Shown here: positions 1 through 8,119 of the stretch, piece after piece
How the letters are laid out: every line of letters begins with the position of its first letter
How positions within the stretch are numbered: position 1 is the first letter of the stretch
From: an uncultured Bacteroidales bacterium
GTDB lineage: Bacteria; Bacteroidota; Bacteroidia; Bacteroidales; P3
DNA: 64,000 bases
Direction: 5' to 3'
NCBI GenBank assembly: GCA_905234665.1
Contig: CAJOIV010000023.1
Coordinates: 1-64,000, forward strand
Program-made: the position numbers and the translations under genes
Notes under the pieces: model-generated
Told to the model about the DNA's origin: nothing
What the model saw: only the letters and a program-made list of their open reading frames with translations
Databases searched by the model: none

Positions 1-736
1 CGTGGTACTCGATGTTGGCGGCGGAGGTGATGCGGTTGCCGGCACGCGAGGTGGGGTCGTTTTTCACGATGGTCTGGGAACGGCTTGCCGCGATATTGCC
101 CGTAGTGTTGGACGGGATGTATTCATAGCCGATTTCGCCATTGGGTGAGGTCGTTGTCTTGTATCCGGGCTTGTCGTGTCCAGGGGTGAAGGGAGCGGGG
201 GGAAGCGGTGCGGGTTTCGATGGCGGACGCATATAATAAGGATGGTAGTGTGCATGCGGGTGGTGGCGCCAGTGCCAGCCCGGGCGGTGGATATCATAGT
301 GGTAGGAGTAGTAGAACGTCGGCGGACGGTGTGCCCGGACGTAGGGGTTGTACCGCGGGATGCTCCAGGCGAATGTGGGACGGGCATGGGAGGAACGGAA
401 CCTGAGGGTCTGGGCCGCGCTGTAGATGTGGCCGTTTTTGACGAGCCAGATGCATTCGAGGTCGATGGGCATGTAGACCTCTTCGCCGGTGTAGGCGTCG
501 TAGCCGTAGAGCCAGATTTCATAGAACGACGAGGATATCTGCTCGGCCCACACCTCGTTGAGGAGGACGTAGGTGGGCAGTTCGTCTGCATAGCCGCAGT
601 AGATCATCAGTTCGTCCTGGTTGTTCAAGAGCGTCACGGTGCGCAACGCCTGATTGTACGTGAAGTACAATGTGTTCGATGCCCCCGCGGCGAGTGTCGC
701 GAACATGAGGGCAAGGGCTAAAACTATCTTTTTCAT
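1..736 (-). CDS. Exported protein of unknown function, His/Pro/Tyr-rich (partial, runs off the left edge)
   Basis: An open frame starts at ATG 736 on the minus strand and continues past base 1, so the C-terminus is missing. The first 20 or so residues (MKKIVLALALMFATLAAGAS) form a clear signal peptide, so the protein is probably periplasmic or surface-exposed. The middle is unusual: around residues 145-175 it is dominated by His, Trp, Tyr and Pro (for example WHWRHHPHAHYHPYYMRPP), which could bind metal or simply be low complexity. I do not recognise a family. A TAnnTTTGCA promoter lies about 60 bases upstream, giving an independent transcription unit. Confidence 0.75.
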   Translation of the reverse strand, partial: MKKIVLALALMFATLAAGASNTLYFTYNQALRTVTLLNNQDELMIYCGYADELPTYVLLNEVWAEQISSSFYEIWLYGYDAYTGEEVYMPIDLECIWLVKNGHIYSAAQTLRFRSSHARPTFAWSIPRYNPYVRAHRPPTFYYSYHYDIHRPGWHWRHHPHAHYHPYYMRPPSKPAPLPPAPFTPGHDKPGYKTTTSPNGEIGYEYIPSNTTGNIAASRSQTIVKNDPTSRAGNRITSAANIEYH

Positions 737-793
737 CGTAGTATGAGTTTGATTTGTTTCTATTTATTGGTATCCGAAAGGACGGAATTATTT

Positions 794-803
794 TGCAAAG
801 ATA
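794..803 (-). promoter_or_regulatory. Bacteroidota -7 promoter element (TATCTTTGCA)
   Basis: Read on the minus strand the site is TATCTTTGCA preceded by an A-tract. It is correctly placed and oriented for the gene starting at 736. Confidence 0.7.
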
Positions 804-827
804 CGACTTTTTTTCGATACTACGCCA

Positions 828-2336
828 TTATTTTTGTTTTTTGCTTTGTCGGATGGCTTTTCTTTCGATGTCCAACACTTCGGGGCCGACGGAGGGGAAT
901 GCCGTGCTGGAGAGACGTATCTTTTTGTTGCATAAGATTATCTTGGTCCGGTCGTCGCCATCGAGTGAGACCTCTTTCAGTGTGAGTTTTTCCAGGCCTC
1001 CATGGGTGTTGGCGATGCGTTCGTTGCCACTGAGGTGGAGAAACTCGATTTCCTGCACGCCGCGCGAGGTCCGGATTGCCAATCCTTGTATTTCGAAGCT
1101 CGGCAGGGAGGTGGTCGCCAGCTCTTTGCGCCTGTTGACGGGGGCGTCGATGCTGCCGCCATGGAAGAAATACCTGTGCTGTGAGGTGGGCCACCAGACG
1201 CAACTGTCGACGAGGACCAGGAAGTGGGTGGAAGCGTTATATGAGTTTTCGATGTATATGGGGGTGAAGTTGTCGAAGGTACAGTTGCGGAAGGTGAGGG
1301 TGCCGAAGAGGGACGAGAACTGGTTGAATCCGTCGCGGAGCAGGCAGTGGTCGAAGAGGACGTCGCGGCCGTAGCAGTGGATGTCGAATCGGTTGAAGTG
1401 GGAGTGCTCGAATCGCGTGTCGGTCATGTTGTTGGTGCCGAAGATGCCCCAGTCGGAGATTGTTTTTATCTTGCGGATGAGGGTGTGGCGCAGGTTGTTG
1501 AGGAGAAACCCGTAGCCTGAGTGGTTGGGACGGGAGTAGGTGCCCCAGAGGGAAACCGAGTCGATGAGTATTTGAGTGGAGTTGTAGATGGTGATGATGG
1601 CGTCGTTGGCGGTGAGGGTGTTGCTGCGGGGGGTGGAGACGGTGATGTTCTGCAGTGTGGCGCTTGTGAGGTTTTCGAGCCTGACGAGGTAGGTGGCGCG
1701 TGTGGAGGCGCTGTCGCGCAGGAGTGTGATGTTGCCGAAGAAGAGGCCCGGGTCGAGGCTGTCGAGCTGTCGTGCGAGGATGTGCGGATGTGACTCGCCG
1801 TCGTTGTAGGGCGCGGCGGGACGGTCTGTGGAAATGCCGTCGTGGATGCGCAGGATGTCTTGTCGGTAGTGTCCGTAGGCGTAGCCGCGGCGTTGGTCGA
1901 CCCAGGGTGTGCTGTCGACGACGTTGAGAAGCCAGTGGCCGTGGCTGAGGGGTTCGATGTTGCGGAAGTCGCCGCTGTCGATGGCGCGGCAGAGGAGTGC
2001 GGTGTCGGCGATGGGGAGCGTGCGGGCTGGGGGTGCGGATGCGAAGAGGTGGAGGTTCCTGGCGTTGTTGGTGACGATGAATACTGCGCCGCCGAAGTCG
2101 TTGAAGGGCTGGAGGGGTATGCTCTGCGCGTCGGGCGGGATAGCGATGCGGAGGGTGTCGATGCCTTCGTAGCTGACCGTCGTTCCGGCCGAGTCGGCTT
2201 CCTGATGGGCTCGCAGGATGGTCTGGTAGACCTGGAGGGGGTCGGCGGTGCCGCCGAGGCGTTGTCGGAGGGGGATGGTCTGGGCACTGTCGGCAAGGAG
2301 GAGGGGGAGGCAGCAGAGGAGGAAGAGGATGTTCAT
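828..2336 (-). CDS. Exported right-handed beta-helix-like protein
   Basis: 502 residues from ATG 2336, which begins MNILFLLCCLPLLLADSAQ, a signal peptide. A longer frame exists upstream, but it starts at 2435, inside the promoter element at 2431-2440, so the shorter start is chosen. The middle (about residues 200-420) has short irregular repeats of the form 'LLRDS..T.LTFRNCTFDNFT' with regularly spaced N, D, H and hydrophobic residues, typical of parallel beta-helix (pectate-lyase-like) folds. No catalytic motif is recognisable, so whether it is an enzyme (polysaccharide lyase or epimerase) or an adhesin is unknown. It is divergent from the surface-glycan operon at 2525. Confidence 0.7.
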   Translation of the reverse strand: MNILFLLCCLPLLLADSAQTIPLRQRLGGTADPLQVYQTILRAHQEADSAGTTVSYEGIDTLRIAIPPDAQSIPLQPFNDFGGAVFIVTNNARNLHLFASAPPARTLPIADTALLCRAIDSGDFRNIEPLSHGHWLLNVVDSTPWVDQRRGYAYGHYRQDILRIHDGISTDRPAAPYNDGESHPHILARQLDSLDPGLFFGNITLLRDSASTRATYLVRLENLTSATLQNITVSTPRSNTLTANDAIITIYNSTQILIDSVSLWGTYSRPNHSGYGFLLNNLRHTLIRKIKTISDWGIFGTNNMTDTRFEHSHFNRFDIHCYGRDVLFDHCLLRDGFNQFSSLFGTLTFRNCTFDNFTPIYIENSYNASTHFLVLVDSCVWWPTSQHRYFFHGGSIDAPVNRRKELATTSLPSFEIQGLAIRTSRGVQEIEFLHLSGNERIANTHGGLEKLTLKEVSLDGDDRTKIILCNKKIRLSSTAFPSVGPEVLDIERKAIRQSKKQK

Positions 2337-2430
2337 GGGGAAACCAAAAGGTGAAAACTGAAAACTAAAGGGCGTGGGTTGTGGGTTGAGATTGACGGGG
2401 TTGGGAGGCAGTGGAGGCGTATGGCGGGGA

Positions 2431-2440
2431 TGCAAATGTA
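2431..2440 (-). promoter_or_regulatory. -7 promoter element for the beta-helix gene (TACATTTGCA)
   Basis: Minus-strand TACATTTGCA preceded by an A/T tract. It forms one arm of an inverted repeat whose other arm carries the divergent promoter at 2472-2481. Confidence 0.75.
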
Positions 2441-2471
2441 CGAAAAAAGTTGGAACTTGAAACTTTTTTCG

Positions 2472-2481
2472 TATTTTTGCA
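2472..2481 (+). promoter_or_regulatory. -7 promoter element of the surface-glycan operon (TATTTTTGCA)
   Basis: TATTTTTGCA preceded by a T-rich tract, about 44 bases before the ATG at 2525. It is the only recognisable promoter upstream of the operon that ends at the hairpin 10341-10370. Confidence 0.75.
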
Positions 2482-2524
2482 CCCGATTTCGTCCGTTTAT
2501 CGACAGTTGTAATTCTTTTTGCCT

Positions 2525-3058
2525 ATGTCGCTTTCTATATTTGATACCCGCTCTGCCGCGGCCGGCCTTCTGAGGACCGCGGCTGTCGACGCCGCCCTGG
2601 TGGGCGCCGTCTGTCTGCTGCCTTGGCTGCATGTGTATGCCCCCTGGGCGGTGGCCCTCAACCCGATGCTTCTCCTCCTCCTGGCGGGCATGCTGCTCAG
2701 TTGTCAGCCCGGACACCGGGTCCTGGGGCGGGCCAACGCCTTTTTTCTGGCAATGCTTTTGCCTGCTTTCTCAGCCCTCGTGGTGGGGATGCCGACACCG
2801 ATGAAAGCCATTTGCATGGCTGCGGAGTTTTCGACGCTTGTGGCGGTCTATAGCTTCGCGTCCACGAAGGCACAGACCTCCACAAGGCTGTTCCTCACCA
2901 TGCTTTTGGCCATGCTGGCGGGCAAGGTGGTCTACTATGCCCTCAAAGCCATTTTGATAGCCCCTGCCGTTCTCGTCGGCACCGACGTGTGGATGCAGGC
3001 GGGATCGATGTTGCTTTGGAGTGGACTGTTTGTGTTAATCGCCAAGCAAACAAGATGA
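2525..3058 (+). CDS. Small polytopic membrane protein, unknown function
   Basis: 177 residues. I chose ATG 2525 over an in-frame TTG at 2519. About five hydrophobic segments can be seen (near residues 18-35, 40-56, 70-90, 95-110 and 120-170), with short loops, so this is an inner-membrane protein. I do not recognise a family; its size and topology would fit a small transporter subunit or an accessory protein of glycan assembly. Its TGA overlaps the next gene's ATG (ATGA at 3055-3058), which implies translational coupling to the cytidylyltransferase. Confidence 0.75.
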   Translation: MSLSIFDTRSAAAGLLRTAAVDAALVGAVCLLPWLHVYAPWAVALNPMLLLLLAGMLLSCQPGHRVLGRANAFFLAMLLPAFSALVVGMPTPMKAICMAAEFSTLVAVYSFASTKAQTSTRLFLTMLLAMLAGKVVYYALKAILIAPAVLVGTDVWMQAGSMLLWSGLFVLIAKQTR

Positions 3059-3747
3059 AGAATATTGCCATAGTGCTGGCAGGAGGTACCGGTAGCAGGA
3101 TGGGCTCGCCGGTGCCTAAGCAGTTCCTCGACTTCGACGGAAGCACGGTGATAGAGCATTCCGTCAAAGCCTTTGCCAGCCATCCCGCCATTGACGAGGT
3201 GGCGGTGGTGGTGCATCCTGACTGGATGGAACACGCGAAAAGGATGTTTCCCGCTTTCCGTATTCTCGAAGGCGGCAGCGAGCGCTACCTCTCCACCCTC
3301 AACGCCGTGGCGGCATATTTGGACTGCCCCGACGACACCAACCTCATCTTCCACGACGCGGCCCGCCCCTGGGTGTCGCATGAGGTGATAGACCGTGTGG
3401 TGAAAGCCTTGGAGAAGCACGAAGCCGTGGGCGTCGGCATCCCCAGCACCGACACCGTTTGGGAGGTGCGGCAGGAACCCAGTGGAGACCGCTTCATCTC
3501 TCGCATACCCGAACGCAAGCAGATGTGGCGCGCCCAGACCCCGCAGGCATTCCGGCTGTGGGTTATCCGCGACGCCTACCAGCGCGCCCTCCAAGACCCC
3601 TCTTTCGCCGCCACCGACGACTGCGGCGTGGTCCGCAAATACATGCCCGAGATGAAAATCCACATCGTCGAAGGCGACGAGGCGAACCGCAAAATCACCT
3701 TTCCGGAGGACATGGAGATGGGCGGCCGTACTGGCAATACGGAATAA
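3055..3747 (+). CDS. IspD-fold cytidylyltransferase (IspD or ribitol-5-phosphate type)
   Basis: 230 residues, full length for the IspD/TarI family. Visible motifs are the N-terminal nucleotide-binding loop (VLAGGTGSRMG, then PKQFL), HDAARP near residue 102, and the C-terminal TDDCG and EGDEANRKITFPED. The family transfers CMP from CTP to an alditol phosphate: methylerythritol-4-P in isoprenoid synthesis (IspD) or ribitol-5-P in surface polymers (TarI/Bcs1). The TDDCG and RAQTPQAF motifs and the neighbours (a TagD-type domain and a polyol-phosphate transferase) favour a CDP-alditol role. If no other ispD exists in the genome it may instead be the essential IspD. Start ATG 3055 overlaps the preceding stop. 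Confidence 0.8.
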   Translation: MKNIAIVLAGGTGSRMGSPVPKQFLDFDGSTVIEHSVKAFASHPAIDEVAVVVHPDWMEHAKRMFPAFRILEGGSERYLSTLNAVAAYLDCPDDTNLIFHDAARPWVSHEVIDRVVKALEKHEAVGVGIPSTDTVWEVRQEPSGDRFISRIPERKQMWRAQTPQAFRLWVIRDAYQRALQDPSFAATDDCGVVRKYMPEMKIHIVEGDEANRKITFPEDMEMGGRTGNTE

Positions 3748-3783
3748 TGACAAATAGATAGTGAAATAAAAAAGAACAGGAAT

Positions 3784-4920
3784 ATGCACAAGGTATTGAT
3801 AATAGGAGGCAGCAACGGGATAGGTCTTTCTATGGCATTGCTGCTTTTGAAAGAAGGACACAAGGTTACGGTGGTTGACAAGACGGCTCCTGATACCGCT
3901 GTCGTGGGTGCGGAAAAGATATCATTCATTCAAGTAAACCTAATTGAGGGTGATTATTCCTTTCTCGACGAGTGTACGGATATTGACACATTAATTTATA
4001 CGGCAGGATTCGGGAGAGTGGCTCGTTTCGAGACAATCCATCCTGTTGAGATAGAGAATCTTTTCAAGGTTAACACTATACCGTTATTCCGGATATTGCG
4101 TCATTATTATGAAAGGTTGCTGCATGGCGAATTCTATTGTGGAGTTATGGGCTCAATAGCCGGGCTTGTATCTTCACCTCTTTTTACCGTATATGGCGCC
4201 ACAAAAGCCGCTATATGCAATGGTTTGGAAAGTCTTAATATTGAACTTGAAAAAGCAGGTAGCAAGAACCGAATACTTGTTGTCGCTCCTGGTTCTATAA
4301 AGGGAACACGTTTCAACGGAGGCGATAATGACATCCATGCCACAGAACAATTAGCATCGGAAATACTGAAAAGGTTATTCAATCATGAGACGCTATTCAT
4401 TCCTCAGTATGACGAAGTGTTTAAGTCAGTATTAAACCAATACCACGACGACCCCCATTCATACGGACTGCATAGTTATGACTACAAGTGTCAGAGTGGT
4501 CGGTTTAACGAGAAACCGCAAATGAAGATTGGCTACATGAGTGGCACTTTCGACCTTTTCCATGTCGGTCATCTCAATCTAATCCGTCGGGCAAAACATT
4601 GTTGCGACTATTTGGTAGTAGGTGTACATCGTGATGCGTCGCACAAAGGCAAGGAGACATTCATACCATTGGAAGAACGTATGGACATCGTTCGCAACAT
4701 CAAATATGTTGACAAAGTGATTCTTTCCGAGCGAGAAGATTCAGATGTCTATTTCAAGGATATAGTAAAATACGACTATCTTTTTGTCGGGTCGGACTAT
4801 AAAGGAACTGAACGTTTCAATCGATATGAGAAACTGTTTGAGAATACAGGAGTAAAGATTGTCTATTTCCCCTATACTGAGGGAACCAGCAGTACACAAT
4901 TAAGAAAGGTTATCTCATGA
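3784..4920 (+). CDS. Fusion: SDR oxidoreductase + TagD-type glycerol-phosphate cytidylyltransferase
   Basis: 378 residues in two domains. Residues 1 to about 220 are a short-chain dehydrogenase: the Rossmann glycine motif GGSNGIG at the N-terminus, Ser124 in MGSIAG, and the catalytic YGATK at 137-141. From Met247 (MKIGYMSGTFDLFHVGH) there is a cytidylyltransferase of the glycerol-3-phosphate (TagD/GCT) type with HVGH at 260-263 and a C-terminal TSSTQLR in place of the usual ISTT-like motif. Inferred role: reduce a keto- or ketose-phosphate to a polyol phosphate, then activate it as a CDP-polyol for the transferase encoded next. In Bcs1-type enzymes the SDR is fused to an IspD-type domain, so this partner swap is unusual. 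The gene is AT-richer than its neighbours. Confidence 0.88.
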   Translation: MHKVLIIGGSNGIGLSMALLLLKEGHKVTVVDKTAPDTAVVGAEKISFIQVNLIEGDYSFLDECTDIDTLIYTAGFGRVARFETIHPVEIENLFKVNTIPLFRILRHYYERLLHGEFYCGVMGSIAGLVSSPLFTVYGATKAAICNGLESLNIELEKAGSKNRILVVAPGSIKGTRFNGGDNDIHATEQLASEILKRLFNHETLFIPQYDEVFKSVLNQYHDDPHSYGLHSYDYKCQSGRFNEKPQMKIGYMSGTFDLFHVGHLNLIRRAKHCCDYLVVGVHRDASHKGKETFIPLEERMDIVRNIKYVDKVILSEREDSDVYFKDIVKYDYLFVGSDYKGTERFNRYEKLFENTGVKIVYFPYTEGTSSTQLRKVIS

Positions 4921-6224
4921 TTTCACCTGATAGATCCTTTAAATACAAGTTGCGCCTTGTTTGGGCATACAAGGATGTTCTACGCAATTATTTTCCGCCT
5001 GTATCGCGATGGTACATCAAACACTTTCGCCAATCGCAACTTGCAGCAGCACGGAGATTGAAAGACAAGGAACAGATAGATGTGGCATTCTTCCTCACTA
5101 TTCCGGGAATGTGGAAAAGCGACTATCTCTTCCGCGCAATGCGCGACAATCCCCGGTATCATCCATATGTGGTGATATATCCCTACTCGTCGTATAAAGG
5201 ATTCAGCAATGAGGAAGTCGAAGAAACACTCCGTCGTACGGAGCAGTTCATCAAAAACAAGGGTTTCGAATATCATATTCCATACGATTCGAAGCGTCGC
5301 AAGTGGCAAGATGTGAGGAAGACTCTAAATCCGGATATAGTGTTGTTCTCTACTCCCTACAAAGACCATCTACCTCAATACTTCGTCTACCATTTCCGCA
5401 ACCGACTGACTTGCTATATTCCCTACGGATTTATTTCCTTAGAACTGAGTAAAATCAATTACGACTTGATATTCCATAATCTTGTCGGGCTTCATGTTGT
5501 TGAGACCGAGCTGCACAGGCAAATGGCAGCGGATTTTGGCAGGAACAACGGGGTGAATGCAGTTGTTACCGGATATCCTGGCACGGAGGTCTTCCTTAGG
5601 AAAGATTATTGCCCGTCCTACTCATGGAAACCCCAATCCACAGAAAAGAAGAAGGTTATATGGGCACCACATCACACAATCAATTTTGACATTGAGGGGT
5701 CTACATTCCTGCTGATATGTAATGATATGCTTGAATTGGCAGAGAAATACAAAGACAAAATCCAGTTTGCATTCAAGCCACATCAGCTCTTGAAGTTCAA
5801 GTTGCAAATGGAGTGGGGAAAGGGAAAGACGGAAGAGTATTACCATAAATGGGCAAATGGAGAAAATACTCAGCTTGAGGAGTCCTCCTATATCGACCTT
5901 TTCCTTACATCCGATGCCATGATACATGACAGCGGCTCATTCACTACCGAATACCTCTTTACCCGCAAGCCTGTGATGTATTTGACTGATGAGAAAGTTG
6001 CGAGCAAACGGTTTGGACCTTTCGGCATTAAGTCATATGGGTGCCATTACCACGGCACAACACGAGAAGCAATTGATGCTTTTCTGTCCAATGTGATACT
6101 TGCTGGTAATGATCCCATGATGGAACAGCGTGAGGATTTCTTCAAAAAATACCTCCAGCCCATTGATGGGATGATGCCGTCGGAGAGGATTATCTATGAA
6201 ATAGAAAAGATGATAAATGCTTAA
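4917..6224 (+). CDS. CDP-glycerol glycerophosphotransferase-family protein (TagB/TagF-like)
   Basis: 435 residues; starts at ATG 4917 overlapping the preceding stop (ATGA). The C-terminal half carries the glycerophosphotransferase signatures: VIWAPHHTI near residue 245, FAFKPHQLL near 280, and SDAMIHDSGSFTTEYLF near 330, the counterpart of the SD..I.DYSS...E motif. Family members move polyol-phosphate units from CDP-glycerol or CDP-ribitol onto lipid-linked saccharides or growing poly(polyol-phosphate) chains. Together with the two cytidylyltransferases upstream, this indicates a phosphopolyol-decorated surface glycan. No transmembrane segment is seen, so it is probably cytoplasmic and peripheral. 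Confidence 0.88.
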   Translation: MISPDRSFKYKLRLVWAYKDVLRNYFPPVSRWYIKHFRQSQLAAARRLKDKEQIDVAFFLTIPGMWKSDYLFRAMRDNPRYHPYVVIYPYSSYKGFSNEEVEETLRRTEQFIKNKGFEYHIPYDSKRRKWQDVRKTLNPDIVLFSTPYKDHLPQYFVYHFRNRLTCYIPYGFISLELSKINYDLIFHNLVGLHVVETELHRQMAADFGRNNGVNAVVTGYPGTEVFLRKDYCPSYSWKPQSTEKKKVIWAPHHTINFDIEGSTFLLICNDMLELAEKYKDKIQFAFKPHQLLKFKLQMEWGKGKTEEYYHKWANGENTQLEESSYIDLFLTSDAMIHDSGSFTTEYLFTRKPVMYLTDEKVASKRFGPFGIKSYGCHYHGTTREAIDAFLSNVILAGNDPMMEQREDFFKKYLQPIDGMMPSERIIYEIEKMINA

Positions 6225-7152
6225 TGCCATGGATAAAGTACCTGTATTGTTTGTATTCTTCAATAGAGAGAAGACTGCTATCCGCTCATTTGAGAAGATA
6301 AAGAAATACCAGCCGAAAAAACTATATCTCGCTTCCGATGGGCCGAGAGCCAGCAAGCAGGGAGAGGCTGACATTGTCCTCGGCCTGAGAGAAAAGATCC
6401 TGTCCATGGTGGACTGGGGCTGCGATGTCCAAACACGCTTCCTCTCGGAGAACAAAGGCTGTGGCCCCAATGTCTACGAGTCAATCTCGTGGCTTTTCAC
6501 CAATGAGGAGAAGGGAATAATCATTGAGGATGATGTTATGGCAGGGGATAGTTTCTTCACCTTCATGGAGTCTATGCTTGAAACATACAAGGACGACCGG
6601 CGCGTTGGAATGATTAGCTCCTTCAATCCTTTCCAATCGTATAAATCGGAATACTCGTATCTCTTTTCAAGATATTATGTTTGTTGGGGCTGGGCTTCTT
6701 GGCGAGACAGATGGAAGAATATGGATTACGCAATGAGTTGGCGCAGCACCCCATTGAAAGAATCCATCATCAAAAACAGAGGAAAGGATGTCTTCCGATG
6801 GAATTGGCAACTCAATTACATCGACCATGGCTATGTCTCGTCATGGGATTGGCAATGGTATTTCTCGCTCTCTGCCCAAAACCAATTGTGCATCTTCCCT
6901 GCGGTAAACCTGGCAACCAATATCGGGAACGACAAAGATGCCATCCATAATTCAAAAGCCACGAACATCACTTTCGAGTCGAAAGAACTGGAAATGCCAT
7001 TAAAGCATTCCCCATACATCGTGCCGGATGCCACTTTCGAGAATCTCCTGTATAAACGTGACAGTAATCTGCGGATGAAGTTAAACAGAAGAATACCCCG
7101 GAAGGTGAAGGACTTCAAGAATAAAGTTCTGGGATTGGTAAAAATGAAATGA
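6217..7152 (+). CDS. GT-A-fold glycosyltransferase-like protein
   Basis: 311 residues from ATG 6217, which overlaps the preceding gene by 8 bases; ATG 6229 (MDKVPVLFVFFNRE) is an equally good start. The N-terminal PVLFVFFNREKTAIRSFEKI, followed by LASDGPR and the acidic IIIEDDVMAGDSFF (about residues 99-112), fits the nucleotide-diphospho-sugar transferase superfamily, with EDD as the metal-binding motif. The rest is rich in Trp (YVCWGWASWRDRW), as in several capsule glycosyltransferases. The sugar donor and acceptor cannot be told from sequence. It belongs to the surface-glycan operon. Confidence 0.8.
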   Translation: MLNAMDKVPVLFVFFNREKTAIRSFEKIKKYQPKKLYLASDGPRASKQGEADIVLGLREKILSMVDWGCDVQTRFLSENKGCGPNVYESISWLFTNEEKGIIIEDDVMAGDSFFTFMESMLETYKDDRRVGMISSFNPFQSYKSEYSYLFSRYYVCWGWASWRDRWKNMDYAMSWRSTPLKESIIKNRGKDVFRWNWQLNYIDHGYVSSWDWQWYFSLSAQNQLCIFPAVNLATNIGNDKDAIHNSKATNITFESKELEMPLKHSPYIVPDATFENLLYKRDSNLRMKLNRRIPRKVKDFKNKVLGLVKMK

Positions 7153-7168
7153 CAATAAATGCCTGTCT

Positions 7169-8098
7169 ATGATAAAAGTTTCTGTGATAGTTCCAGTTTA
7201 TAACGCAGGAGAATATTTGCGACCGTGCCTTGACTCGCTTATCAACCAGACGTTGCGCGAGATTGAGATAATTTGCGTGTTGGATTGCCCTACGGATGGG
7301 TCGGACAAGATAGTCGACGAATATGCCGCCTTGGATAATAGGGTGGTGGTCGTGAGGAATGAGCGTAATCTGAATATAGGAGAAACCCGAAACGTGGGTA
7401 TCCGCCATGCCAAGGGCATCTATATCGGTTTTTCCGACCAGGATGACCTCCATGAACTGAATATGTATCAGGAATTGTGGAATGCATCAGAAGAGGGTAA
7501 ACGTGATATGGTATTGTCAGGCCCAATGGCTAAATACTGTAACAATAATGCATCATGGAGTATGCTGTTCTGCTCCTTTTTGGGTCGACGCAGCACTACA
7601 CATATAACACCTCATATCTATCGCCGTCAATTCATTGAAGGAAAGGGGATCCGAGTCGTCGATAACAATGTTTGTTCAATAGAAGACACCCTTTTCAATC
7701 TGACATTTCTGGATGCTATGGATGATAGGGAGAACTTCTCAGTTGTGCCATGTGAATTCTATCATCATAGAAATTCAGGAAGCAACACAAATCTTGGCTA
7801 TTCGCATTGGGCATTCCATAAGGTTGAACACGCGGTGGAATTGGCCTCATCTATTGCAGAGAAAAATAGGATGGAAAGGCCGGATGTACAGGTAGCATTG
7901 TCTCAGTTGGCAGTAAAGTGCTTCTATACATCCTTTTTGAGAGAGAGCAAAAAGAATGGATTCCTCCACACACTCTCATTGTTCCGTGAATTGAAAAGGA
8001 AAGGAGGTTCGTGTGCATCGTTGTTTTCATCATTGAAAATTACTCCCCATGGACTTTCTCTTCCCAAGCGTTTATTCCTTCTCTTCCTTAAATCCTAA
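7169..8098 (+). CDS. Family 2 glycosyltransferase
   Basis: 309 residues, starting at ATG 7169. The N-terminus is a standard GT2 domain: VSVIVPVYNAGEYLRPCLDS, then ICVLDCPTDGSDKI, and a DxD-like SDQDD near residue 92. These enzymes add one sugar from a nucleotide-sugar donor on the cytoplasmic face of the membrane. The C-terminal 100 residues are basic and have no membrane helix. It lies 16 bases after the preceding gene in the same AT-richer stretch, inside the phosphopolyol glycan operon. Confidence 0.88.
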   Translation: MIKVSVIVPVYNAGEYLRPCLDSLINQTLREIEIICVLDCPTDGSDKIVDEYAALDNRVVVVRNERNLNIGETRNVGIRHAKGIYIGFSDQDDLHELNMYQELWNASEEGKRDMVLSGPMAKYCNNNASWSMLFCSFLGRRSTTHITPHIYRRQFIEGKGIRVVDNNVCSIEDTLFNLTFLDAMDDRENFSVVPCEFYHHRNSGSNTNLGYSHWAFHKVEHAVELASSIAEKNRMERPDVQVALSQLAVKCFYTSFLRESKKNGFLHTLSLFRELKRKGGSCASLFSSLKITPHGLSLPKRLFLLFLKS

Positions 8099-8119
8099 AT
8101 CCTTATTTTTTGATTGACT

